Source: Trochalopteron elliotii | Lineage: Eukaryota > Chordata > Aves > Passeriformes > Leiothrichidae | Length of the DNA: 64,000 nucleotides | Assembly (NCBI GenBank): GCA_024734555.1 | Contig: JANPWX010000544.1 | Span: forward strand, 367,009-431,008 | Reading direction: 5' to 3' | Shown: positions 1 to 12,600 of the stretch, one piece after another | Numbering within the stretch: position 1 is the first letter of the stretch | Layout: each line of letters opens with the position of its first letter | The notes under the pieces: model-generated | Databases searched by the model: none | What the model saw: the letters and a program-made list of their open reading frames with translations, nothing else | Told to the model about the DNA's origin: nothing | Position numbers and translations under genes: made by a program

Positions 1-31
1 AGGGAAGGGAAGGGAAGGGAAGGGAAGGGGG
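1..31. repeat. (GGGAA)n microsatellite, cut by window edge
   Basis: About six purine-only pentamers of GGGAA type run from the first base into a short G run. The array is cut by the window start, so its true length is unknown. Confidence 0.9.
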
Positions 32-44
32 GCATAGCTAAGGC

Positions 45-240
45 GTGATAGCTCCCTTGCCTTGCCCTGCATATTCCTCCCCTGCTTTGTGTTTCCTTGC
101 CTTGCCTGCCCCTCTTGCTTTTCTTTGCCAAGCCCTGCCTTGCCTTGCCCTCTCCCTTGCCTCTTCCAGCCCTTCATTGCCTTGCCCTGCCTTGCCTTGC
201 CTGCCTCTCCCTTGTTCTGCCTGCATTGCCTGGCCCTCCC
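45..240. repeat. Degenerate CCTTG/CCCTG pentanucleotide tract
   Basis: A pyrimidine-rich stretch built from CCTTG and CCCTG pentamers with substitutions and small indels. It produces open frames in several phases on both strands with leucine/proline/cysteine-rich or arginine/glutamine-rich products. This is expected of a repeat lacking stop codons and is not coding evidence. Confidence 0.8.
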
Positions 241-312
241 ATGCCCTATTGTGTCAGTGGGAGCTCCTTGAGGGGTCTTGGAGCCCGGGAAGGGTCACTG
301 GGGATTCCCAGG

Positions 313-375
313 TGAGGGAAGGGGTGGGGAGGAGCGGGGGGGGGGAGGGGAGGGGGGGGAAGGTTGGGGGGGGGA
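313..375 (+). repeat. G-rich tract with G-quadruplex potential
   Basis: Many runs of four to ten G separated by one to four bases lie on the + strand. This satisfies the usual pattern for intramolecular G-quadruplexes. The position is intergenic, so a role is unknown. Confidence 0.6.
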
Positions 376-902
376 TGCAGCCCCGGGGGGATCTGGAGTT
401 TGAAGCAATATTAAAAATACAGGCAATAAAGTTGTTTTATTTCATTATTACGTTGTTTTTATGTTCTATTTTGCATTAGAGTATTTTTATTTTTTAATTC
501 TCTTATTAGATAAATAGTGTTTATTAAATAAAGGTTGTAGGACCACAGAGGCCATGGGGCTGGGGCTGGACCCAGACCCACGTGGAGCTGAAATAAATCC
601 CACAGGGAAGGGGATGGAGCTGCAGGAACTCCCCAGGGGCTTCCAGCCCACCCAGGGGTGGAACCTCAAGAGGTTCCTGGGGCTCAGGACCACCCCAAGG
701 GCACATTTTGGGATGGGAAACCCGAGGCTCAGTGGCTGTTCCTTGCCCCTACAGCTGGGCTGGGGTGGGATTGTGGAAAGGTGTGTGTTGGGGGTCAGGG
801 CTCATTAGCCCCCGTTGGGATGGTTGTGACAGCTCATGGAGATACTGAACTGGTGGCAGTGACTGATTCCTGTCCTTGTCAACAGCCCCGGGCTGCAGTG
901 AG

Positions 903-1345
903 AACCAGGAGCAGCTTTTAGCTGGAGGCAGAGGGAAGCTGAGGGGCTGGAGCTGAGGCAGCACAGCTGGCAGGACATAAACATGGTCGGGCTGGGGGTG
1001 AAACCCCTGTGGGGCAAGGACAGAGTAGGGGCTGGGGGGTTGGAGATAAAATTAAGAGACCCTGGAGCAATTTCACCTGTCAGCAGTAGGGGGATGTGGA
1101 GCTGGAGTGGAAACTGAGCTGGCAGTGAAATAAAGCTTGTGGGGCTGGAGCTGAAACCACTGTGGGGTTGGGATGGGAGAGCAGATGTAGTGGTGGAGCT
1201 CACTGTGGGGCTGGGCTGGAGCTACAGCAAAGATCCTGCTGTGACAACCAGGAGCAGCTTCACCTGATGGCAGTGGGAAGATGTGGAACGAGCTGAATCA
1301 GCAGAGCTGGCAGTGAAATAAAGCTTGTGGGGCTGGGATAGGGAC
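903..1345. repeat. Degenerate tandem repeat, three units of ~150-190 bp
   Basis: Three related units start near 903, 1058 and 1247. Each begins with a CAGGAGCAGCTT-like block, continues with a CTGGCAG-TGAAATAAAG block and ends with GTGGGGCTGG. The best-matched landmark recurs at 1119 and 1307, a spacing of 188 bp; the first interval is about 152 bp. The repeat is G-rich on the + strand and contains no long open frame. It could be a remnant of a local satellite or minisatellite. Confidence 0.55.
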
Positions 1346-4300
1346 TAAAGGAGGTGAACTCACTGGTTCTTTCCCACTTTTCTGGGTGTGAGGGCCCTGT
1401 GCAGTGCAGCAGGATGGGTGTTTTTGGGGCACACAGGACTCATCCCCTGCTGCCAGTCATCATCTCTGTGGGCAGGTGTCAATCAAGCTGAAAAACACAC
1501 ATGAAGAGAAAACTCCCTGAGGAACTCACAGAGACAGGAGTTCCCTTCTCTTTGAATTGCCATTTGTATTCCGAGTGTTGTGTAAACATTAAATATTTAA
1601 AACATTGCCTGCAGCACTCTTGTTCCTCGGTGGGATTTGGATAAAGCCATTCCTGTCTCAGGGTCATGAGAAATGTGCTCAGGCTTAGCACTTTCCCCTT
1701 CTCCATCAGAGATGCTGAGGCCTCCAGGAGTGCTGCCCCTCTCGCACAGCCTGAAATCAGAGCCTTGTTTAATGTTGGCAGGAGTTGGACAGGGTTTGGC
1801 TCAGTTTGCCCTGTAATCCTGGTCTGTGGGATTCTGCTGCCGCTGCAGGAAAACTGTCCAAGGCTCCCCCAGCATGGGAGCAGCTCTGCACTCCCAGACA
1901 GAACCCACTGCACCAAGCTTTAGGGTTTTTAGCAGTGCCCAGGCCATGCTCACTGCAGTCCACATCTGCTTTGGAACCTGGGACATTTCACTTTGGATAC
2001 TTGATCATGCATTGACATTTTTTTATTTGGTGAAGATGTGTCTTGCAGTTTCAGATGCCAGCTCTGCTCTCACAGTGCTGGTGATTTCTTGTGCTGGCAG
2101 CTCTTAGCAGCTGTTCTAGTTTCCCAGGTGAAACTTTACATGGAGTGTGAAGTCATGATTATCCCCATCCTCTTGGACCTGGAGACCAAAGAAACTCTGA
2201 GCCCACTTTGGGCACTTGCTGTGTTTTGTCTGTGGTCCCAGGTGACTCCCCAGGTGACACAGGAACCTGTGGCCACATCAGGAGCTGAAAGTCTCCTGAG
2301 TTGTAGCCTACTGCTCTAAATATTTTCCTAGGGCTGGTGCCTGGCATTTAAAGTCACAGCTGATCCACTTTTCTGACCAGAAAAGCAGAGTATCGTGGGT
2401 CATTTAAAGATTTAAGGATATTAAGGGCAGGCTTGGTTTTATGTACCTAAATCCATGTCAAGGGGACAGAAGGGTGTTTTTTAGTTTCTATTTTAATGGG
2501 GTAAGCCATGAGGGGATGCTGCATGGCCCCTATGTGCCTGGAGCCTGTTCCAGGGTATTTTGTCATGAGACACAGGAATTAGGGAATTGTCCTTTAAGAG
2601 GAGAGCACGGGAGGACACATTTGCTCTTGTCCTCAAGTTCTCCAGCAAATAACTGCATTACCCCCCCTCGTGTCCCCTCCCCACCCATTCATTTGCAGGG
2701 CTACAAAAGCTTGGCCTCATCTCCCTGCACTTGGCTCCTGCTCCCACTGTGTGTGCACAAGCAGTGCATGGGTGGGCGACCTCATTTGGGAGCTGATTTC
2801 ATTATAGATCAGCTGTGTTCCTCCCCTCATAGTTATCTTCCTCCCTGATGAGGACTTCTTAATTAAAGCATGGACAATTTGTGACAGAATGGCATTTCCC
2901 GAAGATTTTGCTCCCTGGTTGCACAAATGCTCTCCACAGGCCAGGCTGGTCATGTGTTAATTTAAAATGAAGGTTTTATTGCTTGCACCCTGCTTTAGGT
3001 GCTGCTCACTTTTCTAGGCAGCACTGGAAGAAACACCATTTACAGGCTGATGGCAGATTTGGCTGTGGGTTATTCCAGCCAGGCTTCTGTGCTGTGCTAA
3101 TTCAAGTTTATGTGGGCATTGGTGCCTCATTTTTCAGCAAAACCGAGGCCATATCAGAGTGGCATCTTTGTCCCCCTCCTGTCCCCAAGAGGAGCAACTG
3201 AGTTCTCCTGTTCCACCAACCCTGAAGGCCTGAGCAGAGCCCAGTGATTCTGGAAGGTCTTGGTGTTCTCTTCCACGGGCTGTGGCACTCACAGGGACCC
3301 TGCCCTGTCTCCAAAGGCACCGAGGACACGTCAGGGAGCTGTGCTGCCTCCAGGACCCCACCAGTGCTGCCCAGCTCAGCCCCCTGTCACACTGGGGGAT
3401 GATCTCAGGGGAGCTGCTTTAACCCCAACCCCACACAGCCTTCCCTCTCTGCCTTCCCAGGGGATGGGGAGAGAGTCAGAAGGGTGAAAGTGAGAGAACT
3501 GTAGGTTGAGATTAAGTCAGAAAGGAAGAAACTAATCGTGATGATGATAATAAAAGAGTATTACAACATACAAAGCAAGTGATGCACAGTGCAGTTGTCC
3601 AGCCCATGGATGGCTTTCCCCTCAGTTTGTTTGATGAGCATGACTCCAGATGGTCTGGAATATCCTTGGGTCAGTTGGGGTCAGCTGTCCTGACTGTGAC
3701 CCCTCCCAGCTCCTTGTGCCCCCAAATCTCCTCACTGGCAGGGCATGAGAAGCTGTAAAATCTGAGCACAGACACTGCTTAGCCATGGCTGAAAACAGCA
3801 GTGTGTAATCAACATTATCCTCACACTGACTCCAAACCACAACACCTGGAGCTTGTGCTACTGGGAAGAAAATTAACTCTCTCCCAGCCAAAACCAGGCC
3901 AGGGAACTTTTAGTCAGGTCTCTTATATTCAGAATATATGAATATTAAAAGGTTATAAATAAGCTTTTAAGGCAGCTGAAGGTCAGCCTGATGAGGCTGA
4001 CAAAGCACTGATACAATTAAAGCAGTGCCACTGGGGTGTTTGTCCCACTCAGGGGTTTTCACAGCTCCCTGGACAATCTCCCTGTGGTTATGGTCACTCC
4101 CATCCTTTGGGACACCTCTGCTTTAGAAGTTGGACCAGCACTGCCTGGTGTGTTTTCTGGAGCACAGGACAGAGCCAGCCTGGGGTGACAACCTGAAAAA
4201 AGCTTTTTAAATCACAAGGTTTGATGGCAGATGGTGAAAGGGAGCAGCAGAAAGCAAAGTCAGACTCTGGATTTGATACCCCAGGCTCAAGATGCCCGAA

Positions 4301-5659
4301 GTCTGAACACAGATGCTGAGCATCATTTCCAGTGATCTAAAATCCTCCTCTGTGCTGTCTTCACAAACCAGGACAAGCAGAAGACAGCAGCCAAGGGCTT
4401 TTGAACCAGGCCAGAAGTCACTTCAGTACAAGTAACTGATACCACACAAGGCTGACACACTCGGACTGAGACTTCTCAGGAACAATAACTTTTACTGCTC
4501 TGATGTACCAACACATTCCAGGATCCCTGATGTCCATTTCTGTCTGAATCCAGGCTGATGCAGCAGGAAGGCTGGGCTGTGGAAGCTCAATTTTACTCTC
4601 ACTGATATGACAGTAAATCTGGAGTGATTCCTGCTAAGACAGCAGCATCATTTCCAAAGGCTTGCAGTGCTGGCTGGGGGTGCCACACTACCAGCATTTA
4701 GATTTCCTTTTACCTCTCTCTGGAGTCCCTGGAATAGCTGTGATATATTCACACAGCAGGTTTTAAATCTGCCATTTTCAGAACATTTTGCATGGGCAGG
4801 AGCATTTCCTCCAGGATTTTATCGACCTGATCCAGCACACAGCCCCTGGAAGAGACACCAGGGTGCTTTGTTGGCTCCTTGAGTGCACAAGGACACAAGC
4901 AGAGAGTTTTCTAAAGCCCTCGTTCTGCTTTTCTGATAACATTTCCATCAGTTTCAGCCCATGCACATTCACATAAAGGCTGCCCTGAGAGTGGTTTTCT
5001 CTTGGTTTCATGATGGGAGCTGCATTTTTTTCCATGTGGCTTTTCCCTGCAAACAAAACTGCACTGTCTGTGCTGCTCTGGCCTGTCCAGGCACAAGTGG
5101 GTGCCAGCACTTAGGTTGGTAACCTCTATTGGCCTTTATTACCATTTCTCAGGGCTCACAGGGAAGAAAACTTTTGTCCTCACTGTGGTTCTGACAGAGT
5201 GGCTGGAAAAGGACAACTTGGAGCTTTTTCAGGCCTGTGTGGGAAGGCAGGACAAACATAGGGCAGCTCTCACATCTCACCAAACTTCCCCAAACTCATG
5301 TGGGACTGCACAGGCCTTGCCCAGCCCTGGATGCCAGGACAGAGTTCAGATGGAGGCCACATCTGCTGCTTTGAATCTGCAGTTTTATCTGCAGTGCTCA
5401 CACAGGGAAAGAGCTGCCCTTATTTTCCCATTTTCTCAGAGAGTGGGACACCCAAGAGCTCATCCTTTTAGGCAAAAGGATGGGTCCTGCACAGGCTGGG
5501 CTGCTTCAGTCAGTCATATTTATATCTTAATTAATTCAGAGGCATCAAATTTCCTCCCCAGCCTCTTTTTTTCCTGCATTTATACAAGTGGGGCAGATTT
5601 GGGAAGGCTGAGGTATCAAAATGAACAAGTGTTCTGTAATTCACAAGTCACAGTCAACA

Positions 5660-5725
5660 CACACTCGACAAATGAAAGCCTCAGAAAGGTTTTTATTGGC
5701 CTAAATATTGAAACCAAATTTTATT
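5660..5725 (-). terminator. DCX: Poly(A) signal region ending DCX
   Basis: Read on the minus strand there are two AATAAA hexamers, at 5725-5720 and 5697-5692. About 25-40 nt further on comes a GT-rich stretch (around 5665-5645, GAGTGTGTGTTG type), the normal order of signal, cleavage site and downstream element. Cleavage would fall near 5670-5680. Assigning this as the distal DCX end is inference from signal quality and from the long DCX 3' UTR known in mammals; no transcript data are available here. Confidence 0.55.
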
Positions 5726-6584
5726 TTTTGAAAATGACATTACACACATCTTGCAAATGTACATTTAGATGAGAAAACAATGAGTAACAAATATTGAGAG
5801 CAAAGCTATAAAGTGGACAGGTTCTCTGCTGCATGGCATTGCATTACAAGAATACTCAGACCCGGGATGGTTATTACAAGTAGTAAAAACAGTTCACAAC
5901 ACCTCACAAAAATGGAAATCTTTTCCTAGTCAAATCTTCTGACAAAAGGAAATTCTGTTAAGGGAGAAGAGCCATAGGGAATAGAGGTGTGGATCTAGGT
6001 ACACTTTGTGATTTTGTGGCACGGCTTTTTGGGGTTTAAGTCCATTTCTTACAAAATGCATCTCTGTGAGTGACCCCATCTTTTCCAAGACTTTTCCTGT
6101 CCTCCGCTGCCAACAGAACCACAGCTAATAAACAAGAAGCCCCTTGTACTCAACCCAGAGCTCGGGAGTGTGGAGAAGGAGTTGCCCACAGACCCCCCCA
6201 CCCAACACCATAATTGCCATATCCCATGCCCACCCCATTGCTGTGTGGGAAAACCCAAAGTGTGTGTGCAAACTCTGCAAATCAGGGGCCGTGGGACGAG
6301 TCCCAGGGACAACCACCACTGCCAGGAGTGGAGTGGAGCTGATGCTGCTTATTTCTCTTGCCTCAGCATCAGTGGCCCAGCAGCACCTCACCCTCCACCA
6401 GAGCCAAACTTCCAAAGGCTGGGCTGGCTCCCCAGCTCCAGCAGAGGCAGTGGGGCAGTGATCTCCACCCGCTGTAATCCTGGAAGTTGGGTCTGACCAA
6501 CGTGCCAAGGGCAAGGCACTGCGAGAAACGCGTTCCCCGAGAGAACCTGTTGAGAACTGCTTTTCAAACCTGGTCGTTCATCGT

Positions 6585-6590
6585 TTTATT
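6585..6590 (-). terminator. DCX: Possible proximal poly(A) signal in DCX 3' UTR
   Basis: A sense-strand AATAAA (CATAAATAAAACG context) lies about 0.9 kb before the distal signals. The sequence after it is not clearly GT-rich, so it is weaker than the 5.7-kb pair. It is a candidate for alternative polyadenylation only. Confidence 0.3.
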
Positions 6591-6618
6591 TATGCCCAAA
6601 TCTGTACTTTACAACCAC

Positions 6619-6662
6619 GAGAGAGAGAGAGAGAGAGAGTAAGAGAGAGGGAGAGAGAGAGA
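6619..6662 (-). repeat. (GA/CT)n microsatellite in 3' UTR
   Basis: GA dinucleotides with two small interruptions on the + strand. In the DCX transcript this reads as a CU-rich polypyrimidine tract of about 44 nt, the kind of sequence polypyrimidine-tract-binding proteins bind. A regulatory role is inference. Confidence 0.85.
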
Positions 6663-9600
6663 ATCTTTCCAGGAGGAAAGGAAGAGCTAATTAAGAAAAG
6701 AGAGGTACAGGACCATGCATTTACTCTCAAGAGCTTGTTCACGAGCAAGCCAACATTTCTAACACTACAAACCACTCATCTACATCTGTTTGCTAAGTAA
6801 CTGAGTTCTACCTACAACTAGAGAGCAGAAGGGGTCTTTTTATTTTCTTCCCCCTCCCTTTAAAACGTCAATAAAAATGTTTTCTGTACAAGTTGAATGG
6901 CACAAAAGGTGGTTAAAATGCTAAATAACTCACCACAAGTGGAGAATGCAAAATTAGTTCAAAACATGCATGGACTGTGTACAGGTAAGCAAGGAATCAT
7001 TGGCATAAAGCTGCAATATATTACAAGATGATACAGTTGAGATCTTTTGGAATAACCTCTGCTTGTTCTGTCCCTTTGAAGAGACCTTCACATAAAAATT
7101 CAGCATAAAGGGAATTCAAGGTATGTATCCAAGCAGGAAGTTAACTATGGGCAACGTTTTTTGTCCGAAGAGAAAAGCATTTCCCCTCCCCTTCCACACA
7201 CTCCCCCAAGGTACAAAAGTCAACATGATCAGCATTGCTGCAGGCTTGCCAAAAAGAAAGGTTAGACAGGTCTGGGGTAGGAGAACGAAAGCACCATTTA
7301 AATTAACAGCTCTTTGTACAGTGTCATTAAGTAAATACCTTATTCTTTAAACAAAAAACATCCTGAAGCTTACCAATCCCACCAAAATAACCACGGACCC
7401 CTTCCCACCCCCGTGTCCTCCAAGGTTATGTACACAGAGTTTAAAGTATACCAGCTAAACTTTAAACCCAGCTGCCCCTCCAACCCCCACCCTGTGAACG
7501 AGAGAAAATACATTGTGGCCTCTCAGTTATATTATATTGCAGCTTTGTCATTAATGAGGAAATCATACCAACTCGATGAATGACCTAAAGACAGTAATCC
7601 ATGATCAGGCTCCAGTTCAGCTGCACATCTCCCTCCCTCAGCACCACTGGGAGCCACAGGGTCCTGAGCAAAGGCAGCTCCTCCTCTCCACACAAGAGCA
7701 GCGTGAGGAGCCCAGGCTGAGGGGATGGGAGCTGCTCACCTCGGCTTGGGACAGGATTTGTGACTGAGAAAGCAGACAAAGGCTAGTGACAGCAAAGCCA
7801 GCAGGCTGATCCTCCTTTCCTGTGCTCCCAGACTAGACAGTGTCACAAAATCCAGAGAGTTATGGAGGGGAATGTGTCGTTTCAGAGAATAGAAGAGATT
7901 TGGCTGGACAGGTTTTCTCTTTCCAAAAGACCCTGGGTGTCTTCTAATGGCTAATCACAGCTGTGCTAGGACTGCCACGGTGCTAAAGCTGCTTGGCTCA
8001 CCCATCATTTAAATAAGAAGCAAACTAACAACAATTTCACGTGTCAGAATTCAGCATGTAATTATAACTCACAGGCTTCCTTGTTCTTACATTCAATACT
8101 CCTGCTTCACCATATCTAAAAACACCAATTAGCAGTGCAATTAATTCCCTAGACATTCTTTTTTTTAGGCAGAATGCATCATTAGACATCACACTAAATC
8201 TGGAAAAAGCTCCTCTGTCTTAAACAGAGGGAGAGAAAGGGAAAAAAAAGCTGGATGTTCTGCAACCCACCTGTGACTATATGGTCAGCATGACAGGGAA
8301 ACAGAATATCACAGGATTTCACCTGCCACCTGCTAAGGAAAGTGAATTACAGGTCCATCCATACCTGCTCTGCAATGTTTGGAAGCAGATGGAGAAAATC
8401 AGCCATTCTGTAATTAAAAAACCCCAACAAAATGCTCCTCCAACATAACCCCGAAACACAAACAACAACAAAAATAAACCCCACAAAATGTTTCTCAGGG
8501 ATTCTCTGAAAATGAAGTTGGTCATGTTGAGAACTGGGCCAGGAGCCAAGGTTGGGATCCATTTGGTCCCTTACAGGTATTTCCCAAGTCTGACCCTGTG
8601 TGTGGTCTCCCAGAACTCAGGGATTCCAGGGTTTGGTTCTGGCTCTCCCTGAGCAGGTGCCACCACCGTGTTCCATCCTCACTGCACGTGCCAGATGAGT
8701 CCCAGGGCTCTGCAACAGCCCCACTGTGCAAATGTGACTCCAATTCAGCTCCATTTCCTATATATAACTCTTGCAAAGAGAGATGGAAGAACCAGCTTGG
8801 ATAAAATTCAAAAGCAGCCTTGAGTTTGGATGAGTCACCTAAAATGAACTGAACCTTCCTCTTTATTTCAGGGACATTTGGCAATGCTTTCCTCTAAAAA
8901 CCAAGCCAACCATAAATCTCTGTTCTGCCTGGTACTAGCTGGGACTAGAGTAGAAAAATCTTGGTAGAAATAGAAATACTACTTCTAGTTCCATAAACCT
9001 TCTGGGCTCAGGGCATGTCTATTGGTAAGACTGAGTGAGAGTAAAGTGAGATAAAGCCAACACTCTTGAGAAGCAAAAAATATGAAGGAGGCCCTGATTT
9101 GCTGAGGTTCCTTGTTTAATTTTCAATTCTAAAACTTTTAAGGTATGTCAACAAACTAGTTCAGCTTTATCATTAACTATAATTAAACTATTATACAAAA
9201 TATCTCCCATGTATAACTTGGTATTCGAGGTCCATACAAGAGATCACTTTGTAACTGGGGTCAGTGAGGTTTTCTCTGCCACGGCTGCAGCTGTCACCCA
9301 GGAAACTGAATCTGCACTCAAGTAATCAACCACACAAGAATTATCAACAGTAATCAATCTTTGAAATAGGAGACCAACCTTGGACCAAAAAAGATTCATA
9401 AATTAATTACAGAGGAGTTTCTGCCTGGTTAAAGAAAATTAGGTGTATTGGGTTTCATTTGATTTATATTGAATGTCTGAGAATTTATGGAAATAAAAAG
9501 AGATGCAATCTTTATGCAACCAAAAAAATAATCAAGACTATACAGCACAAAAGTGTGAATCCACTAGGTTTGATTCCCCTTTGCTCAGAAGTTCATCTAT

Positions 9601-12600
9601 TGGCCAAAAACAAGGTGTTTAACCTTCTCTAAGCAGTGTCCCAAGGGATAGACAGTGGTCCGTGACCCCAAAACTCCACATTTCTGCCTGCAGGTGTAGG
9701 ACTCATACCATGCCCTGCAGCTGGGATCCTGTCAGAGCAGCTGTGCAATGGCACTGCTGGAAAAAGCCTTTCCATCCACCTACTTACATTCCCTGGAAAT
9801 CTCCCCTCTCCCTATTAAAACGTGGGTTTGCCATCTTGGCCTCAGCCCTTCAATCATCACTGACTAGAACTGTTCCAGAGGAAACAAAACAAAACAAAGA
9901 GGGGTCTGCACATTGCTGCTCCCAGCCTTTCACCTGCAGGCACCAGGAGAAAGCAGCTCTTGAGCCAGGAGCAGAGGAAGAGGAGGAGGATGAAGAACAT
10001 CTGACCAGCAGAATCAGCAACCACTGCAGCAGAACCCAGCCCTGTTCACTCCACAGTGAGGAGCAGCTGTGAGACACAAGACTCAGCTTCAACATTTCCT
10101 GAGATACTGTGGAGAGGCTCAGATTCATGCAGATGGGACAGAGGCATCAGCCAGAAGGAATCTGTGGTTCTGGAGACAGCAATTTTCAAGAGGTGGGCTA
10201 ATTACCTTGACAGTTAAAGTGTGCCCTGTCTCCTCAAGGCCATTGAACCCTAGGCCTTGCTGGGCACATGCACAGTCCTGCTTCTGAAGCCCAAGGGATG
10301 TTAGAAGGCACTTAAAAGTCTTCACCTTCCTGCTCTCATCACCCCAAGGTGGGGTTTCAGCTGGATCTGTTCCAGGTGTCTTGTGGAAAGCACTCGTCCT
10401 GTTGCACGGACTGACCTGACTCTTCAGATACACAGAAAAGAGATCCTCATCTCGTGCCATCCATTTGCTTCTACAAAGAACCTCAGCAGTCCCAAACACT
10501 GTCCCAGCCTGCTTCCATCAGCAACCAGAAAAATAACCTGGAGCCTAAATCACCAGGAGGAAAAAGCAGCAGATTTGTTCCATCGTGGCCGTGATCAGCA
10601 CCTGGTGTGGCAAACACACCTCTACAGAGCTTTTCTCTGCTTATGGATTGTCTTAGCTTGAGGAGACACTTTCTACACTAATTTTTTATCTACTTTACTT
10701 GGCTATTTTTTATCCCTTTCTCTAAAAACGATTCTGCCTCTCCTGCAGTGAAAGGGAACTCTTGGTTGCTTTGCTTGGCTGTGGGGCACCACTGAGGTCA
10801 GCGACAAAATCACTCTGGTGCTCTCAGCACACTGGGGAAGGCTCAGAGTGGAAAATCCACACTGGTTCCCTGCAGAGAAGATGCCACTTCCAGGGATGGT
10901 TGTCCCTGGAACAGTGTCTGGGTAGGGACTTAGCCTGGAATCCCAGAGCACTCCCACAGGGTGTGCTGGGAAGCAGCAGGAAGAGTAGCACTGACCTCAA
11001 AGGTGTGAAAAAGCAAAGACAAGGCATCCTAGAAAATGTTATCCATATGGGTAAGGAGAAACTAACACTTTATTGCCCTTGTTTGCCATTGGAAATGCCT
11101 GGGTGTAACACTGCTTTGCTGTTTGCCACAATTTTTGGGTCTACCTCCTTTTTTCCCCTTCAAAAGTACTGAACAAGCAAATGAGAGTGAAATAGCAGCT
11201 CGATCAAGTGTGTGGTTTTTTTGTGTGCCTACACGTGTGTTAGCTGAGGATGAGAGAGATGTGGAAGTCGTTTTCCAAGCAGGATTCTTTTATTTTCTAT
11301 GGAAATAACACAGTTAGTGTTTCTAGCTCCTGAGAAGACCATAAATAATGTGCAGATATAAGAAACACAGACAGTGGTAGGGAAAAGCTGCTTCCAACTC
11401 CCACCACAAAGTAAAATCCCATTATCAAACTCTTTCCAAATCACTTCAAGATATTTAGCTGGTGGAACTGAACTAGCTCCAAATCTTATACCAGATGAGG
11501 CTTTAAACCAGGAACTTCAGGATTATAAATGCTTTACAAGTGACAAAAATCCCAAGGCAGAAGGTTTTGCTGCATTGCTCTCATTTTCTACAGTCAAGAC
11601 CATCACCTGAGTGTAAAAATGTTAAACCCCTCAGCCTGTGCTATTCCTTCCTAATGACTGTGTCTGAGACAGGGATCTTTATATGCAAATTTGCTAAATT
11701 ATACTGAATAAAAGCTGCTTTCAAAGAAACAAAACTCTGCTACTTTAAGTGTTTCTCCAGTTTGTTTTTAAATACTTTATTGTTTTAAAACAATATAGTC
11801 TCAGTGATTCAATTAGTCTCTGAAAGCACTAAAGGCAGCCTCATGAGGCAAATTAGACAGGGTTTTTATAGCAGAATTAATATGGCAAATCCTCATATCA
11901 TGTGGAGCTTTATGTGCTTGTAAATATTAAAAAGAATGAAATGAAAGGTGAACTCTGGAGTATACAGTGGAATTATTATCATCTGCTCCAGGATCTCACA
12001 GGGTCTGGAATTGCTTCTGGTATATTGGAAGTAATTACTAATTCACAGCAGCTCAGGAAAGCTTTCTGACCAAACCCAAGCTTAATCTCGTGAAAAATCA
12101 ACAGGAGTAAAGCACATGCTAAAATTTAAGCTTTTAAGATCTTTCCTGAATCAGGGCTGTCCTTCTGTTTCAATAACTAATGTCTGATGCCTGTGCACTG
12201 TTTCTCTTTGTATTCAAATCTAGACAAGGGATCCTACAAAGCCAAAGATACCTAGTTCTGAATGTATGCAACATTCCACATGCATTTCTGTACAAGAACT
12301 CATGCAATATTGGCATTATACAGACTTCACTCTATGCTACAGCTGAAATGCTCACTGACTTCTACTGCCCAGGCATTTCTACCTAGAAAATTGCTTCTTA
12401 AAACTTGGGAGTTTGACCTCATACCCTGTTTTCTTTGTGGCTTCTGATGGTTTGAATGGCTATTTTTCCCACTGAACAATTTTTTTTTTAAATTCTTTTA
12501 GGCCTTTTTGAGGTCCCCCTAATTCCCTGAAGGAATTGCTGGGCTCAGCCCCACCACAGGATGATCCTCATGCAAACAAAGCTGCACTCCCAAAGGAGAG

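Larger units (their letters stand above)
1..5660. other. Intergenic DNA downstream of DCX
   Basis: No coding exon, RNA gene or conserved protein was recognised on either strand. The open frames are short, have unrelated compositions and look like chance frames. The first 380 bases are simple repeats, 903-1345 is a degenerate tandem repeat, and the rest is unique-looking bird DNA. In mammals the gene beyond the DCX 3' end is CAPN6, but nothing here resembles a calpain exon. A + strand AATAAA at 425-430 stands alone and I do not read it as a gene end. Confidence 0.6.

Noticed and set aside
45..479. Overlapping open frames on both strands in the first 480 bases
   Set aside because: They arise from stop-poor CCTTG/CCCTG repeats and G-rich DNA. 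The products are repeat-biased and no splice or start context supports them.
5101..5772. 223-codon + strand open frame
   Set aside because: It has no recognisable domain, crosses the DCX poly(A) region on the other strand and has ordinary intergenic composition.
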